A stretch of 64,000 bases of DNA from Pseudarthrobacter sp. IC2-21. GTDB lineage: Bacteria; Actinomycetota; Actinomycetes; Actinomycetales; Micrococcaceae. Each line of letters begins with the position of its first letter. Within the stretch, counting starts at the first letter, position 1. The stretch is from assembly GCF_034048115.1 (NCBI RefSeq), contig NZ_CP139145.1:1240001-1304000 (forward strand), written 5' to 3'. The notes under the pieces are model-generated. The model saw nothing but the letters and a program-made list of their open reading frames with translations, was not told the origin of the DNA and searched no databases. Below are positions 16,076-23,977 of the stretch, one piece after another. The position numbers and the translations under genes were made by a program.

Positions 16076-18310
16076 ATGTACCAAGTGACGAGCCAACCCG
16101 ATCAAGCCGTTCCGCCGGGAGTTCCGGGCGGCTCCAACACCCTGGCCGCCGAACCGTCGGCGTATCTGCGCCAGCACGCGGGCAACCCGGTGCACTGGCA
16201 GCCGTACGGGCAGGCTGCGTTCGCCGCCGCCGCTGCACGGGACGTGCCGGTGTTCCTCTCGATCGGTTACGCAGCCTGCCACTGGTGCCACGTCATGGCC
16301 CATGAGTCGTTTGAGGACCAGGAAACCGCAGACTACCTGAACGCGCACTTCGTTCCCGTGAAGGTGGACCGGGAAGAACGGCCCGATGTGGACGCGGTGT
16401 ACATGGCCGCCACGCAGGCCATCAGCGGGGAGGGCGGCTGGCCGATGTCCGTCTTCCTCACGCCCGAAGGACTTGCCTTCCACGCCGGCACCTATTTCCC
16501 GCCCCGCCCGATGCCCGGACGGCCCTCCTTCCGGCAGGTGCTCGAAGCGGTCCAGGAAGCATGGCGGGAGCGGCGTGATGCGGTGGAACGGAACGCAGCG
16601 TCCCTGGCCCAAAGCCTGGGCGACGCGCAACTCTCAGCCGCCGTGACGGTGTCCGGTCCGCCACCCCTGCTTGACCCGGATCTCCTTCCCGCCGCCGTGG
16701 CGGCGCTGGCCCGGTCTGAGGACATGACCGACGGCGGTTTCGGCGCCGCCCCGAAATTCCCGCCGTCGGCGGTACTGGAATTCCTGATCAGGCACGCCGC
16801 GGTGCCCTCGGACACCGCGGATGCGGCGCGGGACATGGCGGGCCGGACGCTGGCGGTCATGGCCCGCTCGGCGCTGTTTGACCAGCTGGAGGGCGGCTTT
16901 GCCCGGTACTCGGTGACCCGCGACTGGTCCGTCCCGCACTTCGAAAAGATGCTGTACGACAACGCCCAGCTGCTCCGTGACTATGTCCACTGGGTGCGCC
17001 TGGGCGGCAACGAGGTGTTCCCGGCGGAGGAAGCCGCGGACGTGGCCGTCCGCACCGCGCAGTGGCTGCTGGACTCGCTGGGCCTCGGCACGGTCGGGGA
17101 CACAGGCGGCGCCGGCTTTGCGCTGGCCTCATCCCTGGACGCCGACTCCCTGGTGGATGGCGAACATCATGAAGGGGCCGCCTACCTGTGGACCGTTGAA
17201 GGCCTGCAAGAGGTCCTGGGCGAGGAGGACGGCGCGGCCGCAGGCCGACTTATGAACGTCGGGCCGGTGGGCACCGTCTCCGGGTACGGCTCACCATTGC
17301 ACCCCGCACGGCGCCTGGAGGGTGCCGAGGCGGAGCTGTGGACCCGGGTCCGTCCGGCCCTGCTGACGGCCAGGAACCAGCGGCCCCAGCCGGCGCGGGA
17401 TGACAAGGTGGTGGCCGGCTGGAACGGGCTCGCCGTCGCCGCGCTCGCGGAAGCCGGGGCGGTGCTGGGCCGCAAGGAGTTTGTGGCAGCGGCCGAATCC
17501 ATCGCCGCCTACCTCGAACGCGTCCACTGGCAGGCAGCTGACCGCGCACTGATCCGGGTCTCGCACGCCGGAACGGCCCGTGGCATCGGCGGGTTGCTGG
17601 AAGACTACGCCTTTTGCGCCGAGGGGATGTTTGCCCTCTACGCCGCCACGGGCCGGACACGCTGGTACCAGTTTGCCGAGCGGCTGGTGCACGCGGCCGG
17701 CAGCCGCTTCGTGGTTGACGGGCGCCTGGTGGACACGGCCGGGGGAGACGGCCAGGTCCGGGCGGCGCAGGGCGGCCAGGCAGGCCTGGATCCGTTCGAT
17801 AATGCCACGCCCAGTGGCGCCGCGGCGTTCGCGGGCGTCCTTCTCACTTATGCAGCGCTTTCCGGATCCGCGGAGCACCGGGCCCTGGCCTCGCAGGTCC
17901 TGGCGCTCGTCCCGCCACTGGCGGCCCGTGCGCCGCGGGTGGCCGGCTGGCTCCTGGCGACCGCCCAGGCAGCCCTCGCCGGGCCGGTGGAAGCCGCCGT
18001 TGTGGGGCCGCCCGGTCCCCGGCGCACCGAACTCCACCTGGAGCTGCTCAGGTCAGCCAGCCCCGGCCTGGTGATCGCAGTGGAGGACGACGGCGGCGCG
18101 GAAGTCCCGCCGTCGGGCGCTCCTTCCGGAGTGGAGCCCATCCCGGATGCGACGGTTGCAGTACCGCTGCTGGCGGGCAGGCCGGCCGGCCCGGACGGAT
18201 CCCCGTTGGCGTACCTGTGCCGGAACATGGTGTGTGAACGCCCCGTGGCAACGCCCGGGGACCTGCGGGCGCGACTCGAACTGATGACGGGCGCAGGCCC
18301 GGTCAGCTGA
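16076..18310 (+). CDS. Thioredoxin-domain protein, DUF255/YyaL (SSP411) family
   Basis: 744 residues. The N-terminal thioredoxin-like domain (about 20-190) has the redox pair 'SIGYAACHWCHVMAHESF' (CHWC) and 'SGEGGWPMSVFLTPEG'. The rest is an (alpha/alpha) glycoside-hydrolase-like barrel ('FARYSVTRDWSVPHFEKMLYDNAQL', landmark only; 'KVVAGWNGLAVAAL'). Close homologues are cytosolic with unknown substrate; some are annotated as cellobiose 2-epimerase- or mannose isomerase-like by fold. The ATG follows GATGAAGGGAC. The 3' end overlaps the convergent hemolysin III gene by 8 bp. It matches Rv1084 in position. Confidence 0.9.
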   Translation: MYQVTSQPDQAVPPGVPGGSNTLAAEPSAYLRQHAGNPVHWQPYGQAAFAAAAARDVPVFLSIGYAACHWCHVMAHESFEDQETADYLNAHFVPVKVDREERPDVDAVYMAATQAISGEGGWPMSVFLTPEGLAFHAGTYFPPRPMPGRPSFRQVLEAVQEAWRERRDAVERNAASLAQSLGDAQLSAAVTVSGPPPLLDPDLLPAAVAALARSEDMTDGGFGAAPKFPPSAVLEFLIRHAAVPSDTADAARDMAGRTLAVMARSALFDQLEGGFARYSVTRDWSVPHFEKMLYDNAQLLRDYVHWVRLGGNEVFPAEEAADVAVRTAQWLLDSLGLGTVGDTGGAGFALASSLDADSLVDGEHHEGAAYLWTVEGLQEVLGEEDGAAAGRLMNVGPVGTVSGYGSPLHPARRLEGAEAELWTRVRPALLTARNQRPQPARDDKVVAGWNGLAVAALAEAGAVLGRKEFVAAAESIAAYLERVHWQAADRALIRVSHAGTARGIGGLLEDYAFCAEGMFALYAATGRTRWYQFAERLVHAAGSRFVVDGRLVDTAGGDGQVRAAQGGQAGLDPFDNATPSGAAAFAGVLLTYAALSGSAEHRALASQVLALVPPLAARAPRVAGWLLATAQAALAGPVEAAVVGPPGPRRTELHLELLRSASPGLVIAVEDDGGAEVPPSGAPSGVEPIPDATVAVPLLAGRPAGPDGSPLAYLCRNMVCERPVATPGDLRARLELMTGAGPVS

Positions 18311-19022
18311 GGACGGCGATCAGGATGGCCGCGAAATGGGCGCCGAAGGCAAAGACAGTCAGCGCGTGAAAGAGTTCGTGGAAGCCGAAATGCCGGTAGC
18401 TGAAGTTGGGCTTCTTGAGTGCATAGAACACCGCGCCGGTGATGTACAGGACACCGCCCACACAGATCAGGACGGCGGCAGGGACGCTGGCGGAGAAGAA
18501 CTCCGGCAGATAGAACAGTGACCCGCAACCGAGCGCGATGTAGATGGGAACGTACAGCCAGCGCGGCGCGTCCGTCCACAGGAGACGGAAGAGGACTCCG
18601 AGGATCGCGCCGGACCAGATGACCCAGAGCAACAGGACGGCTTTGGGCTGCTCGAGCAAGGACCAGGCAAGCGGCGTGTAGCTGCCTGCGATGACCAGCA
18701 TGATGTTGGTGTGGTCCAGCCGTTTGAGGACCATTTTGACGCGGGGAGACCAGTTTCCGCGGTGATAGACGGCGCTGACGCCAAAAAGCAGGACGCCCGT
18801 GGCGGCGTAGATGGCCGAGGTGATCTTGCGGTCCGTCGTGGGGGCCACCACCACCAGGATGATCCCCGCGACCAGCGCCAGCGGCGCAGCGACGGTATGG
18901 ATCCATCCGCGCCACTTGGGCTTGATCATCAGGAGTTCGGCCAGCCGCACCGCGGCGTCATCCACCGGGCTGTGGCCGTCCGTTCCGGGTGCGCGTCCGG
19001 CGTCGGGAGTCTGGCTGTTCAT
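18303..19022 (-). CDS. Hemolysin III / PAQR family membrane protein (TrhA-like)
   Basis: 239 residues with seven predicted spans. PAQR landmarks are present: 'SAVYHRGNWSPRVKMVLKRLDHTNIM' (residues around 85-110, with the conserved Ser, His and Asp) and 'GFHELFHALTVFAFGAHF' near the C-terminus supplying the two zinc-site His. In bacteria the family affects membrane energetics or lipid homeostasis; the haemolysin name is historical. The ATG follows CTGGAGGC. It corresponds to Rv1085c. Confidence 0.9.
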   Translation of the reverse strand: MNSQTPDAGRAPGTDGHSPVDDAAVRLAELLMIKPKWRGWIHTVAAPLALVAGIILVVVAPTTDRKITSAIYAATGVLLFGVSAVYHRGNWSPRVKMVLKRLDHTNIMLVIAGSYTPLAWSLLEQPKAVLLLWVIWSGAILGVLFRLLWTDAPRWLYVPIYIALGCGSLFYLPEFFSASVPAAVLICVGGVLYITGAVFYALKKPNFSYRHFGFHELFHALTVFAFGAHFAAILIAVLS

Positions 19023-19127
19023 GCCTCCAGAATATCCTCCGGCGCCATAAGTTACTCACCGGTAATAGGGTGCGAGGCCCGGGACGCCCCCGCGACGGCG
19101 CGTACGGCCCGCCCGCGGGCGGTAGCC

Positions 19128-19133
19128 TAGGAT
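19128..19133 (+). promoter_or_regulatory. -10 element for a probable leaderless start (cis-prenyltransferase)
   Basis: TAGGAT lies 5 nt before the ATG at 19139, with no Shine-Dalgarno; an overlapping TAGCCT is at 19123-19128. Confidence 0.45.
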
Positions 19134-19138
19134 GTGCA

Positions 19139-19939
19139 ATGCCGTCGAACAATAGCGGAAGTCAGGTGAGTCTCCTCGTGGAATTGGGCGGGTTCCTTTA
19201 CGGCTTCTACGAGAGACGGCTGCTCCGGGAGCTGACCGGCGGCCGCATCCCCAAGCACATCGGCGTGATGGTGGACGGCAACCGCCGCTGGGCCAAACAG
19301 TTCAACGCGCCCACCAGCCAGGGCCACCAGGCCGGGGCCGACAAAATTCACGAATTCCTCGGCTGGTGCCAGGAGCTCGGCGTCAAAGTGGTCACGCTGT
19401 ACATGCTTTCCACGGACAACATGAGCCGCTCCAGCGAGGAGCTGGACCTCCTGATGGGGATCATCGCCAACACCCTGGACCGGCTCGACGAGGATGCCAA
19501 CATTTCGGTGAACGCCATGGGAGCCCCCGAACTGCTTCCCGACTACCTCGCCGAACGGCTCAACAAGCTGACGGCCCGGACGCCGGTGCAGGAAAAGATC
19601 CACGTCAACGTTGCCGTGGGCTATGGGGGCCGCCGCGAGATCGTGGACGCCGTCCGGGAACTGCTGCACGACGCCGTCGCCAAGGGGTCCGACATCTCCG
19701 CGCTCGCGGACAGCCTCACCGTGGACGACATTTCGCGCTTCCTGTACACCCGCGGCCAGCCCGATCCCGATCTGGTCATCAGGACCTCCGGAGAGCAGCG
19801 GCTCTCCGGTTTCCTCATGTGGCAAAGCGCCTATAGCGAGTTCTACTTCTGCGAGGCCTTGTGGCCGGCGTTCCGGAAAGTCGATTTCCTGCGGGCACTG
19901 CGCGACTATGCCGGACGGCAGCGGCGCTTCGGCACCTGA
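19139..19939 (+). CDS. Isoprenyl transferase (cis-prenyl diphosphate synthase, UppS family)
   Basis: 266 residues. It condenses isopentenyl diphosphate onto an allylic diphosphate with Z geometry, making the lipid carrier (or its short-chain precursor) for wall polymers. The pyrophosphate-binding block is 'HIGVMVDGNRRWAKQ' (Asp of 'MVDGNRR'), with 'LYMLSTDNMSRS' and the C-terminal 'RTSGEQRLSGFLMWQSAYSE' signature. The extra N-terminal helix 'GFLYGFYERRLLREL' is typical of the actinobacterial Rv1086 short-chain type, so the product may be shorter than C55. The start at 19139 has only a -10-like element; the GTG at 'VSLLVELGG' is an alternative. Confidence 0.92.
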   Translation: MPSNNSGSQVSLLVELGGFLYGFYERRLLRELTGGRIPKHIGVMVDGNRRWAKQFNAPTSQGHQAGADKIHEFLGWCQELGVKVVTLYMLSTDNMSRSSEELDLLMGIIANTLDRLDEDANISVNAMGAPELLPDYLAERLNKLTARTPVQEKIHVNVAVGYGGRREIVDAVRELLHDAVAKGSDISALADSLTVDDISRFLYTRGQPDPDLVIRTSGEQRLSGFLMWQSAYSEFYFCEALWPAFRKVDFLRALRDYAGRQRRFGT

Positions 19940-20222
19940 GACGCGCCTGCCCGCCCGCCGGTACCCTGACGGGAAGCCCGCCGTCGCACCCGTTCACGCG
20001 GTGTTCACAATCCGGTAACAGGAATCGCCGACCGAGGATTTCGGAAATTACTGGCGGTGGATTTACGTTGTAACCATCAGCAGGCAAAACCGCCGGCTGT
20101 TCGGGGAGGCCAGTACATGGAGCGGATTTTCGCACCGGTTGTATGGGAGGCCGCGTCCGGCCTTCAGGCCGAACCGCCTCACCAATAACAATTCCGGGCA
20201 TGTGCCCGGGGCTGGAGTCGAT
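19940..20222. other. 283-nt upstream region of phoH
   Basis: It holds a 23-codon ORF with a strong ribosome site (20117-20188) and a 7-bp hairpin CCGGGCA-TG-TGCCCGG (20194-20209) just before the phoH ribosome site. Direct GTTCAC words occur at about 19998-20016. I recognised no defined promoter. Confidence 0.5.
20117..20188 (+). CDS. Candidate 23-residue leader ORF upstream of phoH
   Basis: ATG 8 nt after GGGGAGG; the peptide begins [12 protein letters not shown], ends in EPPHQ and stops with TAA 34 nt before the phoH start. In mycobacteria phoH2 is preceded by the antitoxin gene phoAT, but this peptide is too short and shows no recognisable similarity to it. A translational leader or small peptide gene is equally possible. 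Confidence 0.4.
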   Translation: MERIFAPVVWEAASGLQAEPPHQ

Positions 20223-21647
20223 GTGGCTACTTCTGAACTACTGCCCGAGGTTGTTTCCGAGGGACAGAAAGCTACCTCTCGCGCCACGCGAGCTACCTCA
20301 AAAACCGGTGCAGCCACTGAAGCTGCGGCCGGTTTTGCCGTCTCCGGAAGGGAAGCCACCATCAGCAGCTTTGTCATTGACACCTCCGTCCTGCTCTCCG
20401 ACCCGCGCGCCCTGCTGCGCTTTGCGGAGCACGAGGTCATCGTCCCCATTGTTGTGATCAGCGAACTTGAGGGGAAACGGCACGATCCCGAGCTGGGCTA
20501 CTTTGCCCGCAAGGCCCTCCGGCTGCTCGATGACCTCCGGGTGAAGCACGGCGGCCTCAGTCACCCCATCCCCATCGGGGACAGCGGCGGCACTCTGATG
20601 GTGGAACTGAACCACATCTCCGCTGACGTGCTTCCCCTCGGATTCCGCAGCGGCGACAATGACAGCCGCATCCTGGCCGTAGCCAAAAACCTGGCCAACG
20701 AAGGCCGGAACGTCACGGTGGTGTCCAAAGACCTGCCCATGCGGGTCAAAGCCTCCGCCATGGGGCTCACAGCCGACGAATACCGCAACGAACTGGTGCA
20801 GGACTCCGGCTGGACGGGCATTGCCGAGGTGGAAGCCAGCGAAGACGAAGTCAACACCCTGTACGGCCACGAGCCGGTCTTCATCCCCGCGGCAGCAGAA
20901 ATGCCGGTCAACACCGGCCTGGTGCTGCTCTCCAACCGGGGTTCGGCCCTCGGCCGGGTGGGCGCCGATAAGCAGGTCCGGCTGGTCAAGGGTGACCGTG
21001 ACGTGTTCGGGCTGCACGGACGCTCGGCGGAGCAGCGGCTGGCCATCGACCTGCTGATGGACCCCGCCGTCGGCATCGTCTCGATCGGCGGACGGGCGGG
21101 CACCGGCAAGTCCGCGCTGGCCCTCTGCGCAGGCCTTGAAGCGGTCCTGGAACGCCGCGAGCACCGCAAGGTGATCGTCTTCCGCCCCCTCTACGCGGTG
21201 GGCGGCCAGGAACTCGGTTACCTGCCCGGCTCCGAGTCGGAGAAAATGAACCCCTGGGCGCAGGCCGTGTTTGACACCCTCGGCGCACTGGTCAGCCAGG
21301 AGGTCGTGGAAGAAGTCATGGACCGCGGCATGCTCGAAGTCATGCCGCTGACCCACATCCGCGGCCGCTCCCTGCACGACGCGTTCGTCATTGTGGACGA
21401 GGCACAGTCACTGGAGAAGAACGTCCTCCTCACCGTGATGAGCCGCATCGGCCAGAACTCGAAGATCGTCCTCACCCACGACGTCGCCCAGCGCGACAAC
21501 CTGCGCGTCGGCCGGCACGACGGCATCGCCGCCGTCGTCGAGACCCTGAAAGGACACCCGCTGTTCGGCCACATCACCCTGACGCGCTCCGAACGGTCGC
21601 CCATCGCAGCGCTGGTGACGGAACTGCTCGAAGGGGCTGAGATTTAG
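20223..21647 (+). CDS. PIN-PhoH family protein (PhoH2-type RNA helicase/ribonuclease)
   Basis: 474 residues. A low-complexity Ala/Thr/Ser/Glu N-terminus (1-47) precedes a PIN domain with acidic residues in '[11 protein letters not shown]' (Asp53), '[16 protein letters not shown]' and '[11 protein letters not shown]'. The C-terminal PhoH ATPase has Walker A '[12 protein letters not shown]' (about 290) and Walker B '[11 protein letters not shown]'. Mycobacterial PhoH2 unwinds and cleaves RNA as a toxin-like enzyme (established for that protein); the same role is inferred here. The GTG at 20223 follows CTGGAG; TTG or GTG codons further upstream keep the frame open but are less plausible. Confidence 0.9.
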   Translation: MATSELLPEVVSEGQKATSRATRATSKTGAATEAAAGFAVSGREATISSFVIDTSVLLSDPRALLRFAEHEVIVPIVVISELEGKRHDPELGYFARKALRLLDDLRVKHGGLSHPIPIGDSGGTLMVELNHISADVLPLGFRSGDNDSRILAVAKNLANEGRNVTVVSKDLPMRVKASAMGLTADEYRNELVQDSGWTGIAEVEASEDEVNTLYGHEPVFIPAAAEMPVNTGLVLLSNRGSALGRVGADKQVRLVKGDRDVFGLHGRSAEQRLAIDLLMDPAVGIVSIGGRAGTGKSALALCAGLEAVLERREHRKVIVFRPLYAVGGQELGYLPGSESEKMNPWAQAVFDTLGALVSQEVVEEVMDRGMLEVMPLTHIRGRSLHDAFVIVDEAQSLEKNVLLTVMSRIGQNSKIVLTHDVAQRDNLRVGRHDGIAAVVETLKGHPLFGHITLTRSERSPIAALVTELLEGAEI

Positions 21648-21656
21648 GGTCCGCGC

Positions 21657-21723
21657 GGGTGCCCCTTCCGCTGCGTGCTGGCTCGTTCCTCGCCTTTGAC
21701 GCACGCTGCCGGAAGGCGCACCC
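21657..21723. terminator. Long bidirectional hairpin between phoH and the GNAT gene
   Basis: Nested arms GGGTGC/GCACCC, CCTTCCG/CGGAAGG and GCGTGC/GCACGC form one long, slightly interrupted stem between two convergent genes. There is no clear T-run. Confidence 0.6.
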
Positions 21724-21740
21724 GGCGCCAAGCCCCGGCC

Positions 21741-22388
21741 CTAGCTGATGTGCAGGAACTTGGCCGCGGCCTCGTGGCCTTCGACCTGGAGAGTCCAGTC
21801 GGGGCGCTTGAATGTCGCCGGGGTGACGCGGACTTTCTGGACGTCCACGGCGGTGTTGCCCCAGGACATGCGGGCGGTGCCGTTGGGTTCGTAGCCGAGC
21901 GCGCGGGACACCCCCAAAGAGGAGGAGTTCCAGGCGGCAGCTTCCGACTCGGCAACTTCGGCGCCCAGCCAGTTGAAAGCCCAGAGGACGACGGCGGCGC
22001 GCATCTCCGTGCCCAGTCCGCGGCCGTGGACGGACTGTTTGAGCCACGAGCCGGTGCTGACTGTCCTCAGCGTGGCGAAGTCCTTGGCCCCGATGTCCTG
22101 GCAGCCGACAAACTGCCCCTCGTGCCAGATGCCCAGGAGCAGGGTCCAGTCTTTGGGGGTGGCCTGTCCGCGGCAGCGCCAGTACCACTGGGCCATGTTG
22201 GGGCCCAGTGTGTCCGCCGGCAGTTCCGTCCAGGGGTTGCTGAACGGGTTCCGGCCTGGATCGTGGATGCCGCTGGCGGCCGCTGCGACGGCCGCGGGAA
22301 TGTCGTCATCGGTGATGGGACGGAGTACCAGCCGCGGCGTGGTCAGGGTGAGGCCAAAAAGGGGCCAGATGGCGGTCAGCGCGGTCAT
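21741..22388 (-). CDS. GNAT family N-acetyltransferase (RimJ/RimL-like)
   Basis: 215 residues of the GNAT fold: 'LTLTTPRLVLRPITDDDI' (strand 1), the acetyl-CoA loop region 'TGSWLKQSVHGRGLGTEMR' (V-x-x-x-G-x-G), and 'AAAWNSSSLGVSRALGYEPNG', the Asn-Ser-Ser helix typical of RimJ/RimL-type acetyltransferases. It acetylates a protein N-terminus, a small amine or an antibiotic; the substrate is unknown. The ATG has TAGGCT six bases upstream and no ribosome site. It is convergent with phoH. Confidence 0.88.
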   Translation of the reverse strand: MTALTAIWPLFGLTLTTPRLVLRPITDDDIPAAVAAAASGIHDPGRNPFSNPWTELPADTLGPNMAQWYWRCRGQATPKDWTLLLGIWHEGQFVGCQDIGAKDFATLRTVSTGSWLKQSVHGRGLGTEMRAAVVLWAFNWLGAEVAESEAAAWNSSSLGVSRALGYEPNGTARMSWGNTAVDVQKVRVTPATFKRPDWTLQVEGHEAAAKFLHIS

Positions 22389-22394
22389 CAGGGA

Positions 22395-22400
22395 AGCCTA
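22395..22400 (-). promoter_or_regulatory. -10 element for a probable leaderless start (GNAT)
   Basis: TAGGCT on the minus strand, 6 nt before the ATG whose first base is 22388. Confidence 0.5.
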
Positions 22401-22437
22401 ACCGACTCCGGACCCTGCGGCTTGTCAACCGTTCCGC

Positions 22438-23238
22438 TCAGGCCCCGATGTCCCAGCTGATGTGGCGGCGGACGTCCGTGAGGTTCATGGATTCGGCCAG
22501 GAAGAGGTCATCGAGCATGTACTCGTCAACTCCCAGGATCCGGATCCAGTGGCCATGATCCGTGGAGCCTTCCGCCAAGGACTGGCTGGCGACGCAGACA
22601 CCGGTCTCAAGATCGATGCGCACCCGGTTGCTGCCGGGCAGGCAGAGCGGGGCGCCCGGGTCCGAAGCGCGGTAAGAGGCAGTGGGCGAGACTTCGGCCT
22701 CCAGTACAGGCCGCCCGTGATGCTCCACCCGGCGAACGCCCTGCACCTCCACCGGGTTTGCTCCCGGGAACTCCAGCGGAGCCGGCGCCTTGCCGGCCAG
22801 CTCCACCGGATCCAGGGCGGCCGAGAAGCGGCCATTGCCGAAGCCCGGTTCGCCGTACGCGGCCTCCGGCCGGCGCCTGACCAGACCGCCGTCGTCGTAG
22901 ACCGGCGCCACGAGGTGCGGCGGCAACAGCCAGGACTTCCGGGTGGAACTGATGTACAGCCCGTCCCTGGAATCATTGATCCCGGTCGTGCTGTGGAGGA
23001 CAAGACCGTCAGGGGTTTCCAGCCGGAGCGCTCCCGGCCGGCGCAGCCAGGCACGGACCAGCGGGGCCGCCGGATCCGGGGAGTCGGCGAAGGGCTCATC
23101 CCAATATTCAAAACGCAGGGATTGCCATTTCCACGGGGAAGAACGGCACAAATTCCGGAACATCGCAGTCAGGTCTCCGGCCGTGCCGCTGCTTTCCGGG
23201 TCCGGCCGGCGCCTTGTGTCCCAGGTCGACATATCCAC
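22438..23238 (-). CDS. Hypothetical protein, 266 residues
   Basis: I do not recognise a family with confidence. There is no signal peptide or membrane span, and the composition is soluble and strand-rich ('LRFEYWDEPF', 'LRRPGALRLETPDGLVLHS', 'NRVRIDLETGVCVASQSL'). Alternating charged strands in the order seen recall LolA/RseB-like lipocalin-type sheets, but this is speculation. It could start at GTG 23238 or at the in-frame ATG two codons later. It lies divergent from the prepilin peptidase gene and follows the GNAT on the other side, with no operon partner that suggests a role. Confidence 0.7.
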   Translation of the reverse strand: MDMSTWDTRRRPDPESSGTAGDLTAMFRNLCRSSPWKWQSLRFEYWDEPFADSPDPAAPLVRAWLRRPGALRLETPDGLVLHSTTGINDSRDGLYISSTRKSWLLPPHLVAPVYDDGGLVRRRPEAAYGEPGFGNGRFSAALDPVELAGKAPAPLEFPGANPVEVQGVRRVEHHGRPVLEAEVSPTASYRASDPGAPLCLPGSNRVRIDLETGVCVASQSLAEGSTDHGHWIRILGVDEYMLDDLFLAESMNLTDVRRHISWDIGA

Positions 23239-23277
23239 AGTTTACGCGCGGGCCTGCGCGGCCCCGTCCGGATCCAG

Positions 23278-23283
23278 TAGCAT
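23278..23283 (+). promoter_or_regulatory. -10 element upstream of the prepilin peptidase gene
   Basis: TAGCAT, 7 nt before the GTG at 23291. AGGA directly abuts the GTG, too close for a normal Shine-Dalgarno. Confidence 0.4.
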
Positions 23284-23290
23284 CCGAGGA

Positions 23291-23848
23291 GTGATCCGAC
23301 GACTCGATGGACTTTGGGAGGCCACCCCGCTGGCGTTCTGGCTGGTGCTGGCTGCCTGTGCCTACTTTCTGGTAATGGCCGCCCGGCTGACGGTCATCGA
23401 TGTACGGCACCATCTGTTGCCGAACCGGATTGTGTTCCCTTCCTACGGCGTGGCGGGAGTCCTGCTCCTTGCCGCGGCCATCGTGCACGGTGTTGCCGGT
23501 TCCGGCGGTGTGCCAGGGGCGCCCGACGGCGGCGCCGAACTTTTGGGTGTACCTGCCCTTCGAATCCTGGCCGGGGGAGCGGTCCTCTGGCTGTTCTACT
23601 TTGTCCTCCGGCTTGTCTACCCGCCCGGCATGGGCTTTGGCGACGTCAAACTGGCCGGTGTGCTGGGAATGTATCTGGGGTACCTCGGCTGGGGCCACGT
23701 CTTCGCCGGCACCTTTGCCGCCTTCCTGCTGGGTGGACTCTGGTCCATTGCCCTGCTTGCCGCGCGCCGCGGCACCCTGAAGTCCGCCATCCCCTTCGGT
23801 CCGTTCATGCTCGCCGGGGCGGCCGCGGCCATGCTGCTGCCTGCCTGA
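23291..23848 (+). CDS. Prepilin peptidase, A24 family (no methylase domain)
   Basis: 185 residues with about six spans. The two aspartates of aspartyl prepilin peptidases are present in 'LTVIDVRHHLLPN' (about residue 38) and 'GMGFGDVKLAGVLG' (about 120). It cleaves leader peptides from type IV or Tad/Flp pilins at the inner face of the membrane. The N-terminal Cys-rich methyltransferase half of PilD is absent, as in TadV/CpaA-like enzymes. No pilin genes are in the window, so its substrates are encoded elsewhere. The GTG at 23291 gives MIRRLDGLWEATP; the longer upstream frame overlaps the divergent gene. Confidence 0.9.
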   Translation: MIRRLDGLWEATPLAFWLVLAACAYFLVMAARLTVIDVRHHLLPNRIVFPSYGVAGVLLLAAAIVHGVAGSGGVPGAPDGGAELLGVPALRILAGGAVLWLFYFVLRLVYPPGMGFGDVKLAGVLGMYLGYLGWGHVFAGTFAAFLLGGLWSIALLAARRGTLKSAIPFGPFMLAGAAAAMLLPA

Positions 23849-23977
23849 GGCCTGCAGTTGACGGCAGGAAATTCCCCGGGACCCATCTTTTAGCTCTGCG
23901 GGCATCAGTTTGCCGGGCTATCAACATAGGCCATTGTCCGCACCGTGATTGTCAATGCCCGGCAGGATGATGGGGGT

